Positions 42,979 through 51,435 of a stretch of DNA of 64,000 nucleotides are shown here, in pieces. Position 1 is the stretch's first letter; each line of letters opens with the position of its first letter. Position numbers and translations under genes: made by a program. Location of the stretch: NCBI GenBank assembly GCA_965228425.1, contig OZ245815.1, positions 4,278,001-4,342,000 of the forward strand, read 5' to 3'. Source of the stretch: JAJFJD01 sp965228425. Lineage in GTDB: Bacteria > Pseudomonadota > Alphaproteobacteria > UBA8366. Below the pieces are notes generated by a model that worked only from the letters and a program-made list of their open reading frames with translations, searched no databases and had not been told where the DNA came from.

Positions 42979-43707
42979 GTGACTAACGAGACCGGGAGCC
43001 GCAGCCGCTCGCTGATTCGCAGGGCAGTCTCTTTGAGCCTCCTCATCGTTGCCGCACTGGTTTTAAGTTCGGGCAGCGCACTTGCGCACAATGTGACCGA
43101 AGGCGACGCTGGGTATATCCAGGAAATATGGGGCGTAAAGCTGGTTCCTTTCGCCTATCTCGGCGCCAAGCACATGGTGACCGGCTACGACCATATCCTG
43201 TTCCTGTTCGGCGTCGTCTTCTTCCTCTACAAGATGAAGGATGTCGCCATCTATGTGAGCCTGTTCGCGCTCGGCCATTCGGTAACGATGCTTGCCGGCG
43301 TCTGGTTCGGTTGGGGCATAAACGCCTATATCATCGACGCCATCATCGGCCTTAGCGTGGTCTACAAGGCACTCGATAACCTTGGCGCCTACCAACGATG
43401 GTTCGGATTCCAGCCGAATACGAAGGCGGCAACGCTGATATTCGGGCTATTCCACGGAACGGGCCTGGCGACGAAGATTCTGGACTATAAGATCGCCGAA
43501 GACGGATTGCTGGCCAACTTGTTGGCCTTCAACGTCGGCGTCGAATTCGGCCAGATACTCGCCCTTGCTTTCATCCTCATCGTCATGGGGTATTGGCGGA
43601 AGACATCGAAGTTCTTTAGCCAAGCCTACACGGCGAACGTCGTCATGATGTCCCTTGGTTTCATGCTCATGGGCTATCATATTGCCGGCTATTTCGTGGC
43701 CGCGTAG
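42979..43707 (+). CDS. HupE/UreJ family membrane protein
   Basis: Polytopic membrane protein of 242 aa with an N-terminal signal or first membrane segment (LSLLIVAALVLSSGSALA) and about six further hydrophobic helices. His-containing motifs at helix starts (GAKHMVTGYDHILFLFGVVFF, FALGHSVTMLAGV, FGLFHGTGLATKIL) are characteristic of the HupE/UreJ-2 family, thought to transport or bind transition metals such as nickel. It starts with GTG after GAGGAGA. The anchor-protein gene follows after 16 bases. Confidence 0.88.
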   Translation: MTNETGSRSRSLIRRAVSLSLLIVAALVLSSGSALAHNVTEGDAGYIQEIWGVKLVPFAYLGAKHMVTGYDHILFLFGVVFFLYKMKDVAIYVSLFALGHSVTMLAGVWFGWGINAYIIDAIIGLSVVYKALDNLGAYQRWFGFQPNTKAATLIFGLFHGTGLATKILDYKIAEDGLLANLLAFNVGVEFGQILALAFILIVMGYWRKTSKFFSQAYTANVVMMSLGFMLMGYHIAGYFVAA

Positions 43708-43723
43708 CTGATTGGAGAGACAT

Positions 43724-44350
43724 ATGTTCAACGCGGAAAAACCGAGCCTCGAAGAACTGCCGAGTTCGGCGCAATTGCTTCGATCGACCGTTATCGCCGC
43801 GCTATCCGCAATCGTGATCCTCGTGGCGGTCATCCTGCCGGCCGAATATGGAATTGACCCGACCGGTGTGGGCAAAGTGCTGGGTCTCAAGGAAATGGGC
43901 GACATCAAACGCGAGCTGTCCGAGGAAGCCGCGCGCGACCACGGCGCCCAATCGCGGACGGACCCGCGGCCGATATTTTTCGACCGGGTGTTCGATGCCC
44001 TCGTCGGGACCGCTCACGCCAAAGAAAAGACCGCATGGACCGACACGGTAAGGTTCGATCTGGCACCGGGCGCTACCCACGAACTCAAACTCACGATGAA
44101 GAAGGGCGACGTCGCGGAGTTTGATATGGCGGTCGAGGGGGGACGTGTGAACTTCGACCTGCATGCTCACGGTAAAGGGCAATCCATCACATACGAGAAG
44201 GGCCGCGGATCGACTGGGTCGAAAGGCCGGATCGAGGCCGCGTTCGACGGCGAGCATGGATGGTTCTGGCGGAACCGCGACAAGTCGGCCTTGACGGTGA
44301 CGGTGCAACTGCGTGGCACGTACAGCAAACTTAAAACGGGCAACAAATAG
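43724..44350 (+). CDS. Transmembrane anchor protein (partner of HupE/UreJ)
   Basis: A 208-aa protein with one N-terminal membrane helix (about residues 19-39: STVIAALSAIVILVAVILPAEYG), a charged linker and a periplasmic beta-rich domain (DTVRFDLAPGATHELKLTMKKGDVAEFDMAVEGGRVNFDLHAHG..., HGWFWRNRDKSALTVTVQLRGTYS). I know this type as the conserved 'transmembrane anchor protein' found next to HupE/UreJ-2 genes; its biochemical role is unknown. GGAGAG 5 bases before the ATG at 43724 decides the start. Confidence 0.82.
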   Translation: MFNAEKPSLEELPSSAQLLRSTVIAALSAIVILVAVILPAEYGIDPTGVGKVLGLKEMGDIKRELSEEAARDHGAQSRTDPRPIFFDRVFDALVGTAHAKEKTAWTDTVRFDLAPGATHELKLTMKKGDVAEFDMAVEGGRVNFDLHAHGKGQSITYEKGRGSTGSKGRIEAAFDGEHGWFWRNRDKSALTVTVQLRGTYSKLKTGNK

Positions 44351-44368
44351 CCGATTGGCGCTCCGGCC

Positions 44369-45769
44369 CTAACCCTCGTCCAAGAATTCGGAGAGTTTCT
44401 CTTCCAGCGTGTCCAGGACCCGGCCCAGCCGGGTCACGACGTCGTCGATCTCGTCGCGGGTGATGCAAAGCGGCGGGGCGATCGGAATGATGCTGCCGGC
44501 GCGGCCCAACATCCGGTTCTCGCGCATCGTCTGAACGGCCAGCCGGTCGAGGTTCGCCGCTTTCGGAAAAGGCTCCCGCGTCTTCTTGTCCTTCACGAGT
44601 TCAAGGGCGCAGAGGAGTCCCTTGCCGCCGCGCACGTCGCCGACGATCCCGTGCTTACCGAACGTCTGCAAGCGCTCGAAGAGGTAGTCCCCCCTCTCGG
44701 CGGAACGATCCGCCAGGTTCTCGTTCTCCATGATCTCCAAATTCGCCAGCGCGGCCGCACAGGAGACCGGATTGCCGCCAAACGTGATGAGATGCTTGAA
44801 CGTCTGGTCGCCCGCGCCGATGAAGGCGTCGGCGATATCACCGCTCACGATGGCGGCGCCGATCGGGATGTAACCGCTCGTCAGGCCCTTGGCGACGGTG
44901 CGGATATCCGGCTTCACCCCCCAGCGGTCCAGGGCGAACATCTTGCCGGTGCGGCAGAACCCGGTGATGACCTCATCGCCAATCAGCAACACGCCGTAGC
45001 GATCGCAAATCTCCCGAAGCTTGGGCCAGTATTCGGGATGCGGGACGTGGATGCCCGCCGCCGCCGAGATCGGCTCGGCGATCACCGCGGCGACGGTCGA
45101 CGGGCCTTCATGCTGAATGGCCCGCTCGACATCGGCGGCGCAGTCGAGGCTGCAGTCGCCGGCCCCGGCGCAAAAATGGCAGCGATACGGAGCGGGTTGC
45201 GCGACGTGAACATTGCCGGGCACCAGCGGTCCGAATTCCGCGGGCACACTGCCGCCGCCCGGTCCGCCCCGGCCGAGGCTGGTGCAGGCGAGCGTCGCGC
45301 CATGGTACGACCCGCGCCGACTGATCACCTTCCAGCGGTTCGGCTCGCCCTTGAGATGATGATAGTTCTTGGCGATCTTGAGCGCGGTTTCATTCGCTTC
45401 CGACCCGCCGCTCACATAGTAGACCCGCGCGCGATCGTCGCCGGAGTACGCCGCGAGCTTGGCCGAGAGCGCCGCCGTCACGGGGCTGACGGTATCGTTC
45501 GGGGAAAACGCCAGCGTCGTCATCTGTTTGTAGACGGCGTCGGCGATCTCCCGCCGTCCGTGTCCGACGTTGACGAGCCAGAGGCCGGATAGGGTATCGA
45601 ACCAACGCTCCCCGTCCCCGTCTTCGACCCAGACCCCCTGACCGCCGGTCACGAGTTGCACGCCGGAGTCCTTCGACAGGTTGCCCGCCTGCTGGGAATG
45701 CGGCCAGAAATGCGCTTCCGCGTCGGCCCGCGCCTGGTCGATGTCTACTGTGTTGCGTTGCTCTGGCAT
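44369..45769 (-). CDS. Class III PLP-dependent aminotransferase (omega-aminotransferase type)
   Basis: Aminotransferase of 466 aa. Key elements are SGSEANETALKIAKNYH (as YVSGGSEANETALKIAKNYHHL), RRGSYHGATLACTSLG, VLLIGDEVITGFCRTGKMFA and the PLP lysine in TVAKGLTSGYIPIGA. These are the hallmarks of omega-amino acid:pyruvate and taurine-type aminotransferases. An unusual insert near residue 215 carries several cysteines (CHFCAGAGDCSLDC). The start at 45769 is supported by GGAGGGACTAG upstream. No catabolic partner gene adjoins. Confidence 0.9.
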   Translation of the reverse strand: MPEQRNTVDIDQARADAEAHFWPHSQQAGNLSKDSGVQLVTGGQGVWVEDGDGERWFDTLSGLWLVNVGHGRREIADAVYKQMTTLAFSPNDTVSPVTAALSAKLAAYSGDDRARVYYVSGGSEANETALKIAKNYHHLKGEPNRWKVISRRGSYHGATLACTSLGRGGPGGGSVPAEFGPLVPGNVHVAQPAPYRCHFCAGAGDCSLDCAADVERAIQHEGPSTVAAVIAEPISAAAGIHVPHPEYWPKLREICDRYGVLLIGDEVITGFCRTGKMFALDRWGVKPDIRTVAKGLTSGYIPIGAAIVSGDIADAFIGAGDQTFKHLITFGGNPVSCAAALANLEIMENENLADRSAERGDYLFERLQTFGKHGIVGDVRGGKGLLCALELVKDKKTREPFPKAANLDRLAVQTMRENRMLGRAGSIIPIAPPLCITRDEIDDVVTRLGRVLDTLEEKLSEFLDEG

Positions 45770-46215
45770 GTATCTAGTCCCTCCGTAGCGCAGCGGGCCC
45801 AATGTTGTTTCCCCGGCACTTCCGCCAGGGCTCAAACCGGCCGAGGACCATCAAACCAAATTGCGATCCGGATGGATACCGAATGCAGACCTCCGCGCAC
45901 CACGTTTTATCGGATGAGACAGTCGCACAACGCGTTTATACGCCATGCGCCACGCTTGGTCTCGTCTAGACGAGCGATGATCCCCGCGAAATGCTCTGCC
46001 GCGCCATCCGGACATGCCGCCGCCAATGCTCACCGGATGCTGATATATCGTGATTGGCGACGCAGACAGTTGAGGCCACTATTGATTGTAGCGCGGTGCG
46101 CTCGGGCTCTCGCTCGAAACTCGGTCTTTCCGGGCTGTGCACCGTGTTTGCACAGGCGAACTCTACGACGGCGTTTGCGTCTGGAGGACCAAATAGGCAC
46201 GGGAAAGGCCCTTCT
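45770..46215. other. Intergenic region of 446 bases with a 14-base palindrome
   Basis: Lies between the divergent class III aminotransferase and DUF3179 genes. It contains the perfect palindrome CTCGTCTAGACGAG at 45961-45974, a possible operator. No gene or RNA is recognisable; the 5' extension of the DUF3179 frame into this region has no ribosome-binding site or conserved sequence. Confidence 0.5.
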
Positions 46216-47601
46216 ATGGCATCGGTAATCAACTCTAGACCCCACATCATCTTGCTTGCGTCGTTGGTCGCGCTTTCTCTGTTCTGCGCCGGTACTCTGC
46301 GGGCCCAGGAAGGGGCACCGTTGCCGGACTACGTGATTAAGGAATTCGGCAAACCGCCGGCAGTACCGGAAGGCCCGCTGTCCAAGCCGTTACAGTCCGC
46401 AGTGAAGGCGGTCTTTATCGACAGCGTGACCCAATCGTCCTGGGGGCAAGACCAGATGGTAGCCCTCGACGCGATCGCCAAGTCGAAAGATCCCCGAATT
46501 GCCTGGCTTATCACCGATTTGATGCGCTTCATCCCTGGGGGCCGGTTGACCGCGGTCCTTAACGATACGGCCTCCACGTTACTGGGCATTAAGGCGCCAA
46601 CAGAAAATCGCTGGGGGACATTAACGGATCATCTCATCGCATGGGATATTCCGGCGCCCCCGGATTATTTGCGGGCAAAACGAACCATTTTCACGGGGTT
46701 CGTGCCGGGCTGGGACAAGATCTTCGTCGAGGGCGATATCGACTGGCGGCACGTTTCCTGGGGCGGCGTGCTGATCGACGCCCGCAAATACGATACGACG
46801 GATGAGTTGTGCCGATGCATTCCCGCGGCGGACAACCCCGATGTGAGCAGTGCGAAAGACGCCACGTGGCTGAAAGACGACGACATCGTTTTTGGCATCG
46901 AGGTAAACGGCAAGTATCGGGCCTATCCGCGGCGCATCATGGAAGTGCGCGAGATGGTCAACGATACGTTGGGCGGACGGCATCTCGGCATACCCTATTG
47001 CACCTTGTGCGGCGCGGCGCAGGCCTATTTCACCGACCGGCTCCCCGAAGGCATCGACCGGCCGATCCTGCGCACGACGGGACTGCTCATCCGGTCGAAC
47101 AAAGTGATGTACGACATCAATACGTATTCAGTGTTCGATACATTCCTGGGCAAAGCGGTGACCGGCCCCCTTGCGAAGAAGAAACTGCACCTGAAGCAAA
47201 CCACCGTCGTGACGACCGACTGGGGCACCTGGAAGAAAGCGCACCCCGAGACGACCGTGCTGGTAGAAGCGCTGGCGCTCGGCCGCGACCCCGATTTCCG
47301 CAATGGCCGGGATGCCGACGGTCCGATCTTTCCGGTCGGCGACGTCGATCCGCGCCTGCCGGTTCACGAGGACGTCATTGGCGTGATCACGGCGTCCGGC
47401 AAACCGGTGGCGTTTCAGCGCAGCAAGGCATTCGTGGCCCTGAAAAAGGGCGACGTGATCACCTATGAGAACGTCCGCCTAAAGCTTGATGCCGGCGGCA
47501 TACGGGCCGTCGATTCAGACGGTTCCGATCTTGGGAGCCACGAGGCGTTCTGGTTTGCCTGGTCACAGTTCCATCCGCAAACCGCGCTCTGGCCGGGGTA
47601 A
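46216..47601 (+). CDS. DUF3179 domain-containing exported protein
   Basis: A 461-aa protein with a Sec signal peptide (MASVINSRPHIILLASLVALSLFCAGTLRAQ). The DUF3179 domain occupies the C-terminal two thirds and contains GVLIDARKYD, DDIVFGIEVNGKYRAYPRRIMEVREMVNDTLGG, the Cys motif YCTLCGAAQAY and DPDFRNGRDADG. A helical N-terminal part (SWGQDQMVALDAIAKSKDPRIAWLITDLMRF) resembles a HEAT-like element. The YCxLC pair suggests metal or redox chemistry, but the function is unknown. GGGAAAGG lies just before the ATG at 46216. Confidence 0.85.
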   Translation: MASVINSRPHIILLASLVALSLFCAGTLRAQEGAPLPDYVIKEFGKPPAVPEGPLSKPLQSAVKAVFIDSVTQSSWGQDQMVALDAIAKSKDPRIAWLITDLMRFIPGGRLTAVLNDTASTLLGIKAPTENRWGTLTDHLIAWDIPAPPDYLRAKRTIFTGFVPGWDKIFVEGDIDWRHVSWGGVLIDARKYDTTDELCRCIPAADNPDVSSAKDATWLKDDDIVFGIEVNGKYRAYPRRIMEVREMVNDTLGGRHLGIPYCTLCGAAQAYFTDRLPEGIDRPILRTTGLLIRSNKVMYDINTYSVFDTFLGKAVTGPLAKKKLHLKQTTVVTTDWGTWKKAHPETTVLVEALALGRDPDFRNGRDADGPIFPVGDVDPRLPVHEDVIGVITASGKPVAFQRSKAFVALKKGDVITYENVRLKLDAGGIRAVDSDGSDLGSHEAFWFAWSQFHPQTALWPG

Positions 47602-47784
47602 GACGACCGCCGGCGCGCTTTCCGCGCGATGGTCCGATAAACGGTCGCATAACGCGAGAGTCGCAAGTTGACATGGCCAAAGCGCGCCGTTCATCCGGGC
47701 CGTGCGTCCGCGATGATCTGGTTTGCACAGGGCCCGGGCGAGCGGGCAATCAGGATCACGTCCCTAATTGCATATCAAAATGAT

Positions 47785-47796
47785 ATGTTATAACAT
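47785..47796. promoter_or_regulatory. Probable Zur box
   Basis: ATGTTATAACAT is a perfect 12-base palindrome, imperfectly extended on both sides (AAAATGAT / TTTATTTT), 66 bases upstream of folE. Zur sites of Proteobacteria centre on such TGTTATAACA cores. The downstream genes (folE, hisI paralogue, COG0523 GTPase, DUF1826-like) are exactly the type found in zinc-starvation regulons, which strengthens the call. Confidence 0.75.
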
Positions 47797-47862
47797 TTTA
47801 TTTTGAAACCATAAGACCTTTGGCCGGCAACAGCTGACCGCGTCTCACAGGAAGGATTCCAC

Positions 47863-48516
47863 ATGGATGGAACGGTGGCCGAGAGCCGTCCGCCGGGTTC
47901 AATGCGTTCCAAGTCGTTCCGGTCGAAGCGGCCCACCCAACCGGAGGCGGAAGCAGCGGTACGGACGCTGATCGAATGGGCGGGCGAAGACCCAGACCGC
48001 GAAGGTCTTAAGGGCACGCCCGAACGCGTCGTGCGGGCCTATGAAGAGTTCTTCGCCGGTTACAACGAAGACCCGGTCGCGCTGCTTGCCACTACATTTG
48101 AGGAGACTGCCGACTACGACGATATGGTCGTCTTGCGCGATATCCGCGTCGAATCGCACTGCGAGCACCACATCGTTCCCATCCTGGGTAAGGTGCATAT
48201 CGGTTATTTGCCGGCCGGCCGCGTCGTCGGGATTTCCAAGCTAACGCGCCTTGTCGAGGTGTTCGCCAAGCGGATGCAGATCCAAGAAGCGCTGACGGCG
48301 CAGATCGCGGATACCATCCAGGAGGTGCTGAAGCCGCGCGGTGTCGGCGTCGTCATCGAGGCCGCGCACCAATGCATGACCACGCGCGGTATTCGCAAGC
48401 CGGGAGTCAGCATGGTGACCAGCCGCATGCTCGGCTCCTTTCGAGACAACCCGGCAACCCGCCGGGAGTTTCTTGCAATGATCGGCAGCTCCGGGAGCGG
48501 CCCTAATGGCGCCTGA
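47863..48516 (+). CDS. folE: GTP cyclohydrolase I (type IA)
   Basis: FolE of 217 aa, converting GTP to dihydroneopterin triphosphate, the first step of folate/queuosine synthesis. Zinc ligands of the type IA enzyme are present: Cys100 and His103 in ESHCEHHIVP and Cys171 in HQCMTTRG. EDPDREGLKGTPERVVRAYEEFF and VGISKLTRLVEVFAKR also match. An N-terminal tail of about 25 residues is extra. It heads a probable Zur-regulated operon; unusually, the zinc-dependent type IA rather than the zinc-independent FolE2 is present. AGGAAGG precedes the ATG. Confidence 0.93.
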   Translation: MDGTVAESRPPGSMRSKSFRSKRPTQPEAEAAVRTLIEWAGEDPDREGLKGTPERVVRAYEEFFAGYNEDPVALLATTFEETADYDDMVVLRDIRVESHCEHHIVPILGKVHIGYLPAGRVVGISKLTRLVEVFAKRMQIQEALTAQIADTIQEVLKPRGVGVVIEAAHQCMTTRGIRKPGVSMVTSRMLGSFRDNPATRREFLAMIGSSGSGPNGA

Positions 48517-49003
48517 TAAGTCCAGCCCGACAGCCCCCTTTGCCGCCCGTGCGACGGTCGAGCAGGTCGAAGAGGGTCTTGCACTAGCACCCAAGTTCGA
48601 CGCCAACGGACTGATCCCCTGCATCACAACCGACGCAAGCACGGGCGAGGTTTTGATGCTGGGCTACATGAATGACGAGGCGCTGCAAAAAACGATAGCG
48701 ACCGGCGAGGCACACTACTGGAGTCGAAGCCGCCAGTGTTTGTGGTGCAAGGGCGCAACCAGCGGGCTCACACAGAAGGTTGTCGAGATGCGCATCGACG
48801 ACGACCAGGACGCCGTCTGGCTGCGCGCCCGAATCGGTGGTTCGGGCGCAAGTTGTCACGTCGGATACCGTTCCTGCTTCTACCGCTCGATTGAGCTCAA
48901 CGGCCCCACAGGTGGGCCTGCCCGGCTCGTGTTCACGGAGTCACGGAAAACTTTCGATCCGAAGGACGTCTACGGCGACGCGCCGAACCCGACGCAGCTT
49001 TGA
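48506..49003 (+). CDS. hisI: Phosphoribosyl-AMP cyclohydrolase paralogue (HisI2-like)
   Basis: HisI-family protein of 165 aa. The family core is clear: YMNDEALQKTIATGEAHYWSRSR, WCKGATSG and SGASCHVGYRSCFYR. In canonical HisI a DCDxD motif supplies metal-binding Asp/Cys residues; here it reads D98-D-D-Q-D102, so the motif Cys is replaced by Asp99, while the cysteines of CHVGYRSC remain. Such paralogues in zinc-starvation operons are thought to replace the zinc enzyme. It overlaps folE by 11 bases. A histidine-pathway hisI is expected elsewhere in the genome. Confidence 0.88.
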   Translation: MAPDKSSPTAPFAARATVEQVEEGLALAPKFDANGLIPCITTDASTGEVLMLGYMNDEALQKTIATGEAHYWSRSRQCLWCKGATSGLTQKVVEMRIDDDQDAVWLRARIGGSGASCHVGYRSCFYRSIELNGPTGGPARLVFTESRKTFDPKDVYGDAPNPTQL

Positions 49004-49017
49004 CGTAGGACGCTCAT

Positions 49018-49272
49018 ATGCCCGATCGAACAGAAACACTCACTTTGCTCGCGCCCGTCGACGACATCTCCGATGTCGAATTGCCCCTACGCTTCGCCGA
49101 TGCCCTGACTGAGGTGCGTATCGCGATCGAACGTTGCGATGAGGCGGGGATACCCGCAGATACCGTGCTCGCCGCTTTGGTGACAGAGTTGGTGCCGCGC
49201 CTCGTCGAGACTTACGGACCACGCGGCGCAACTACTGTTTTGAGCCAACTTGCCCGCGAGATATCGGCCTGA
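49018..49272 (+). CDS. Small hypothetical protein in the zinc-starvation operon
   Basis: An 84-aa acidic, helical protein (LPLRFADALTEVRIAIERCDEAGIPADTVLAALVTELVPRLVETYGP). No membrane segment or metal motif is visible. TAGGAC precedes the ATG. It sits 14 bases after the hisI paralogue and before the COG0523 GTPase gene, so it is probably part of the same transcript. I do not recognise its family. Confidence 0.72.
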   Translation: MPDRTETLTLLAPVDDISDVELPLRFADALTEVRIAIERCDEAGIPADTVLAALVTELVPRLVETYGPRGATTVLSQLAREISA

Positions 49273-49337
49273 AGCAGCCTGCCTTCAGCAATCCAGTGAA
49301 GCCATAACCGACGACGTCAACATGAAAGCCGCCATCC

Positions 49338-50561
49338 ATGAGTGAAACCCTCTCGCACCCCAAGCTTCCCGTTACGGTCCTGTCCGGCTTCCTTGGCGCG
49401 GGCAAGACGACCTTGATGAATCACATCCTCAATAACCGCGAAGGCAAGCGTGTCGCGGTCATCGTCAACGACATGAGCGAGGTCAACATCGACGCCGATC
49501 TCATCCGTGACGGCGGCGCAGACCTAAGCCGTACCGAAGAGACTCTGGTCGAAATGACCAATGGCTGCATCTGTTGCACCTTGCGCGACGACCTTCTCCA
49601 GGAGGTGCGCCGTCTCGCTGAAGATGGCCGCTTCGACTACCTTCTGATCGAATCGACCGGGATCTCCGAGCCGCTGCCGGTGGCGGCCACCTTCAATTTT
49701 CGGACTGAAGATGACGAGAGCCTCGAGGACGTCTCCCGCCTCGACACGATGGTCACCGTGGTCGATGCCGCGAACCTCCTGCGCGACTACGCTTCGACGG
49801 ATTTCCTCAAGGACCGGGGCGAGTCGCTGAGCGAAGAAGACGATCGTACCCTTGTCAACCTGCTCGTCGACCAGATCGAGTTTGCCGATGTCGTGATCCT
49901 GAACAAGATCGACGCAGCAACACCCGAACAGATCGGTGCTGCGCGCACGATCATCCGCTCGCTCAATCCCGATGCGGAACTCATCGAAACCAGCATGTCG
50001 CGCGTGCCGCTGGACACGGTCCTGAACACCGGACGGTTCGACCACGACAAGGCTCAGGAACACCCGCTCTGGTTCAAGGAACTGTACGGCTTTGCGGAGC
50101 ACAAACCGGAGACGGAAGAATACGGTGTGCAGAGCTTCGTATATCGGGCGCGCCGCCCGTTCCATCCGGAAAAGTTCCACGCATTCCTTAATTCCTCCTG
50201 GCCGGGTGTCATTCGCACCAAAGGACATTTCTGGCTGGCCACCCGCCCGGAATGGGTCGGCGAGTTGAGCCAAGCCGGCGCGCTCGTGCGCCATGAGGCC
50301 ATGGGGTTCTGGTGGGCAAATGTGCCGAAGGAGCGATGGCCCGATCATCCGGAGTGGCGCCAGCACATCGCCAATTCCTGGGATCCCGTTTTCGGAGACC
50401 GACGCCAGGAGATTGTCTTTATCGGCACCGGCATGGACGAGATCGCGATCCGACGCCGACTCGACGCCTGCCTTGTCGGCAATGCCGAAGCCATGCAGCT
50501 TGCTGCCTGGAAAAAGCTGAAGGATCCGTTCCCGATCTGGAAGCGGGCAGAGCCGTCGTGA
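49338..50561 (+). CDS. COG0523/CobW-family GTP-binding metallochaperone (ZigA-like)
   Basis: GTPase of 407 aa. The Walker A motif GFLGAGKTT is at residues 17-25. The family metal motif C77xC79C80 (GCICCTLRDDL), Walker B and guanine-recognition segments (ILNKIDAA) are present, as is a CobW C-terminal domain from about residue 255 with SFVYRARRPFHPEKF. These proteins are zinc-starvation metallochaperones that deliver zinc to client enzymes. Its clients could include the FolE encoded at the head of the operon. The ATG at 49338 is used. The stop overlaps the next start (GTGA). Confidence 0.9.
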   Translation: MSETLSHPKLPVTVLSGFLGAGKTTLMNHILNNREGKRVAVIVNDMSEVNIDADLIRDGGADLSRTEETLVEMTNGCICCTLRDDLLQEVRRLAEDGRFDYLLIESTGISEPLPVAATFNFRTEDDESLEDVSRLDTMVTVVDAANLLRDYASTDFLKDRGESLSEEDDRTLVNLLVDQIEFADVVILNKIDAATPEQIGAARTIIRSLNPDAELIETSMSRVPLDTVLNTGRFDHDKAQEHPLWFKELYGFAEHKPETEEYGVQSFVYRARRPFHPEKFHAFLNSSWPGVIRTKGHFWLATRPEWVGELSQAGALVRHEAMGFWWANVPKERWPDHPEWRQHIANSWDPVFGDRRQEIVFIGTGMDEIAIRRRLDACLVGNAEAMQLAAWKKLKDPFPIWKRAEPS

Positions 50562-51271
50562 CCGGTCCGTCGGCATCCCTGGACGGTGCGCTCGTCGACA
50601 CGCCGACCCTGGACGGCGCGGGCATCGAGATATGCGACACAGCGGAAGGCCTCGCCGACATCGGCAAGCCCGGCGTGGAACTCGTGATCTGGCGCCGCGC
50701 GCTACCCGTGTCCTTGCAGACCTGGCTCGACCGGCTGGACGCTTCGCGTCTTCCCTATGTACGGATTCTTGTTAAGCCCGGCGACTTTCGGGATGCCGTC
50801 GAACCGCATTTGGACGAATGCGGCATGCCGCCGGGGGACATGCGGGACTTGCTGATCGGGGACGTCGATGATCTCGTCTCGGCTTTTGCCGGCATCACCC
50901 GAAGTGACCTCGTTGATGTCCGGCTCGAGCGCGTCAGCGACGATTCTTGCTGGAAATTCCACCGCGACTACGTCAAGGCGCGCCTCCTGACGACCTACCG
51001 TGGTCCCGCCACGGAATGGGTCCACCCGCGTCACGCCCCCCAGGCGTTGCACGAACAGAGAGAATATAAGGGACCGGCGGAGTCCCTCGGGAACAATGAC
51101 GTGGCGATTTTCAAGGGAAGCAGCGCCGGACCGGACAGCGGAATCGTGCACCGCTCGCCGGCGATCGCGGGCACCGGATACACGCGACTGCTGCTCTGTC
51201 TCAATATGCCGTCGGCCACCTCCCCGGAACCATGGCCGAGTGGTCCTGAAAACGAGACGCCGCATTCCTGA
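50558..51271 (+). CDS. DUF1826-like protein
   Basis: A 237-aa protein starting with GTG that overlaps the GTPase stop. Features are GVELVIWRRALPVSLQTWLDRL, DSCWKFHRDYVKARLLTTYRGPATEWV and NNDVAIFKGSSAGPDSGIVHRSPAIAGTGYTRLLLCLN. This fits the DUF1826 group commonly encoded next to COG0523 GTPases in zinc-starvation operons. His and Asp residues in FHRDYVKARL, HPRHAP and VHRSP suggest a 2-oxoglutarate-oxygenase-like or metal-binding site, which is inference. The function is unknown. Confidence 0.78.
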   Translation: MTGPSASLDGALVDTPTLDGAGIEICDTAEGLADIGKPGVELVIWRRALPVSLQTWLDRLDASRLPYVRILVKPGDFRDAVEPHLDECGMPPGDMRDLLIGDVDDLVSAFAGITRSDLVDVRLERVSDDSCWKFHRDYVKARLLTTYRGPATEWVHPRHAPQALHEQREYKGPAESLGNNDVAIFKGSSAGPDSGIVHRSPAIAGTGYTRLLLCLNMPSATSPEPWPSGPENETPHS

Positions 51272-51288
51272 ATAGGAGGCCATCGGTC

Positions 51289-51375
51289 ATGGCGGTATGC
51301 ATGTACTCAGCCTCGGCTTCAAACGACGGATTCAGGAGATCGGAAGCGGAAAACACCTTCCGCATACGAAAATGA
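51289..51375 (+). CDS. Possible 28-aa small protein
   Basis: ATG at 51289 preceded by a perfect AGGAGG (51274-51279) 9 bases upstream, encoding 28 residues (MAVCMYSASASNDGF... ending FRIRK). It lies between the DUF1826-like gene and the dienelactone hydrolase gene. The strong ribosome-binding site is the only support; the peptide matches nothing I know and may not be translated. Confidence 0.3.
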   Translation: MAVCMYSASASNDGFRRSEAENTFRIRK

Positions 51376-51435
51376 TTGCCTAACATCGAAACCAAGGCTC
51401 TGGTTCTTCGCAGACGACAACATCAAGGAGGCATC

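Noticed and set aside
49322..49345. Seven-codon upstream frame overlapping the GTPase start
   Set aside because: Too short and without a ribosome-binding site to support a leader peptide.
50312..50557. 5' extension of the DUF1826-like frame
   Set aside because: Out-of-frame overlap with the GTPase gene; GTG at 50558 overlaps its stop.
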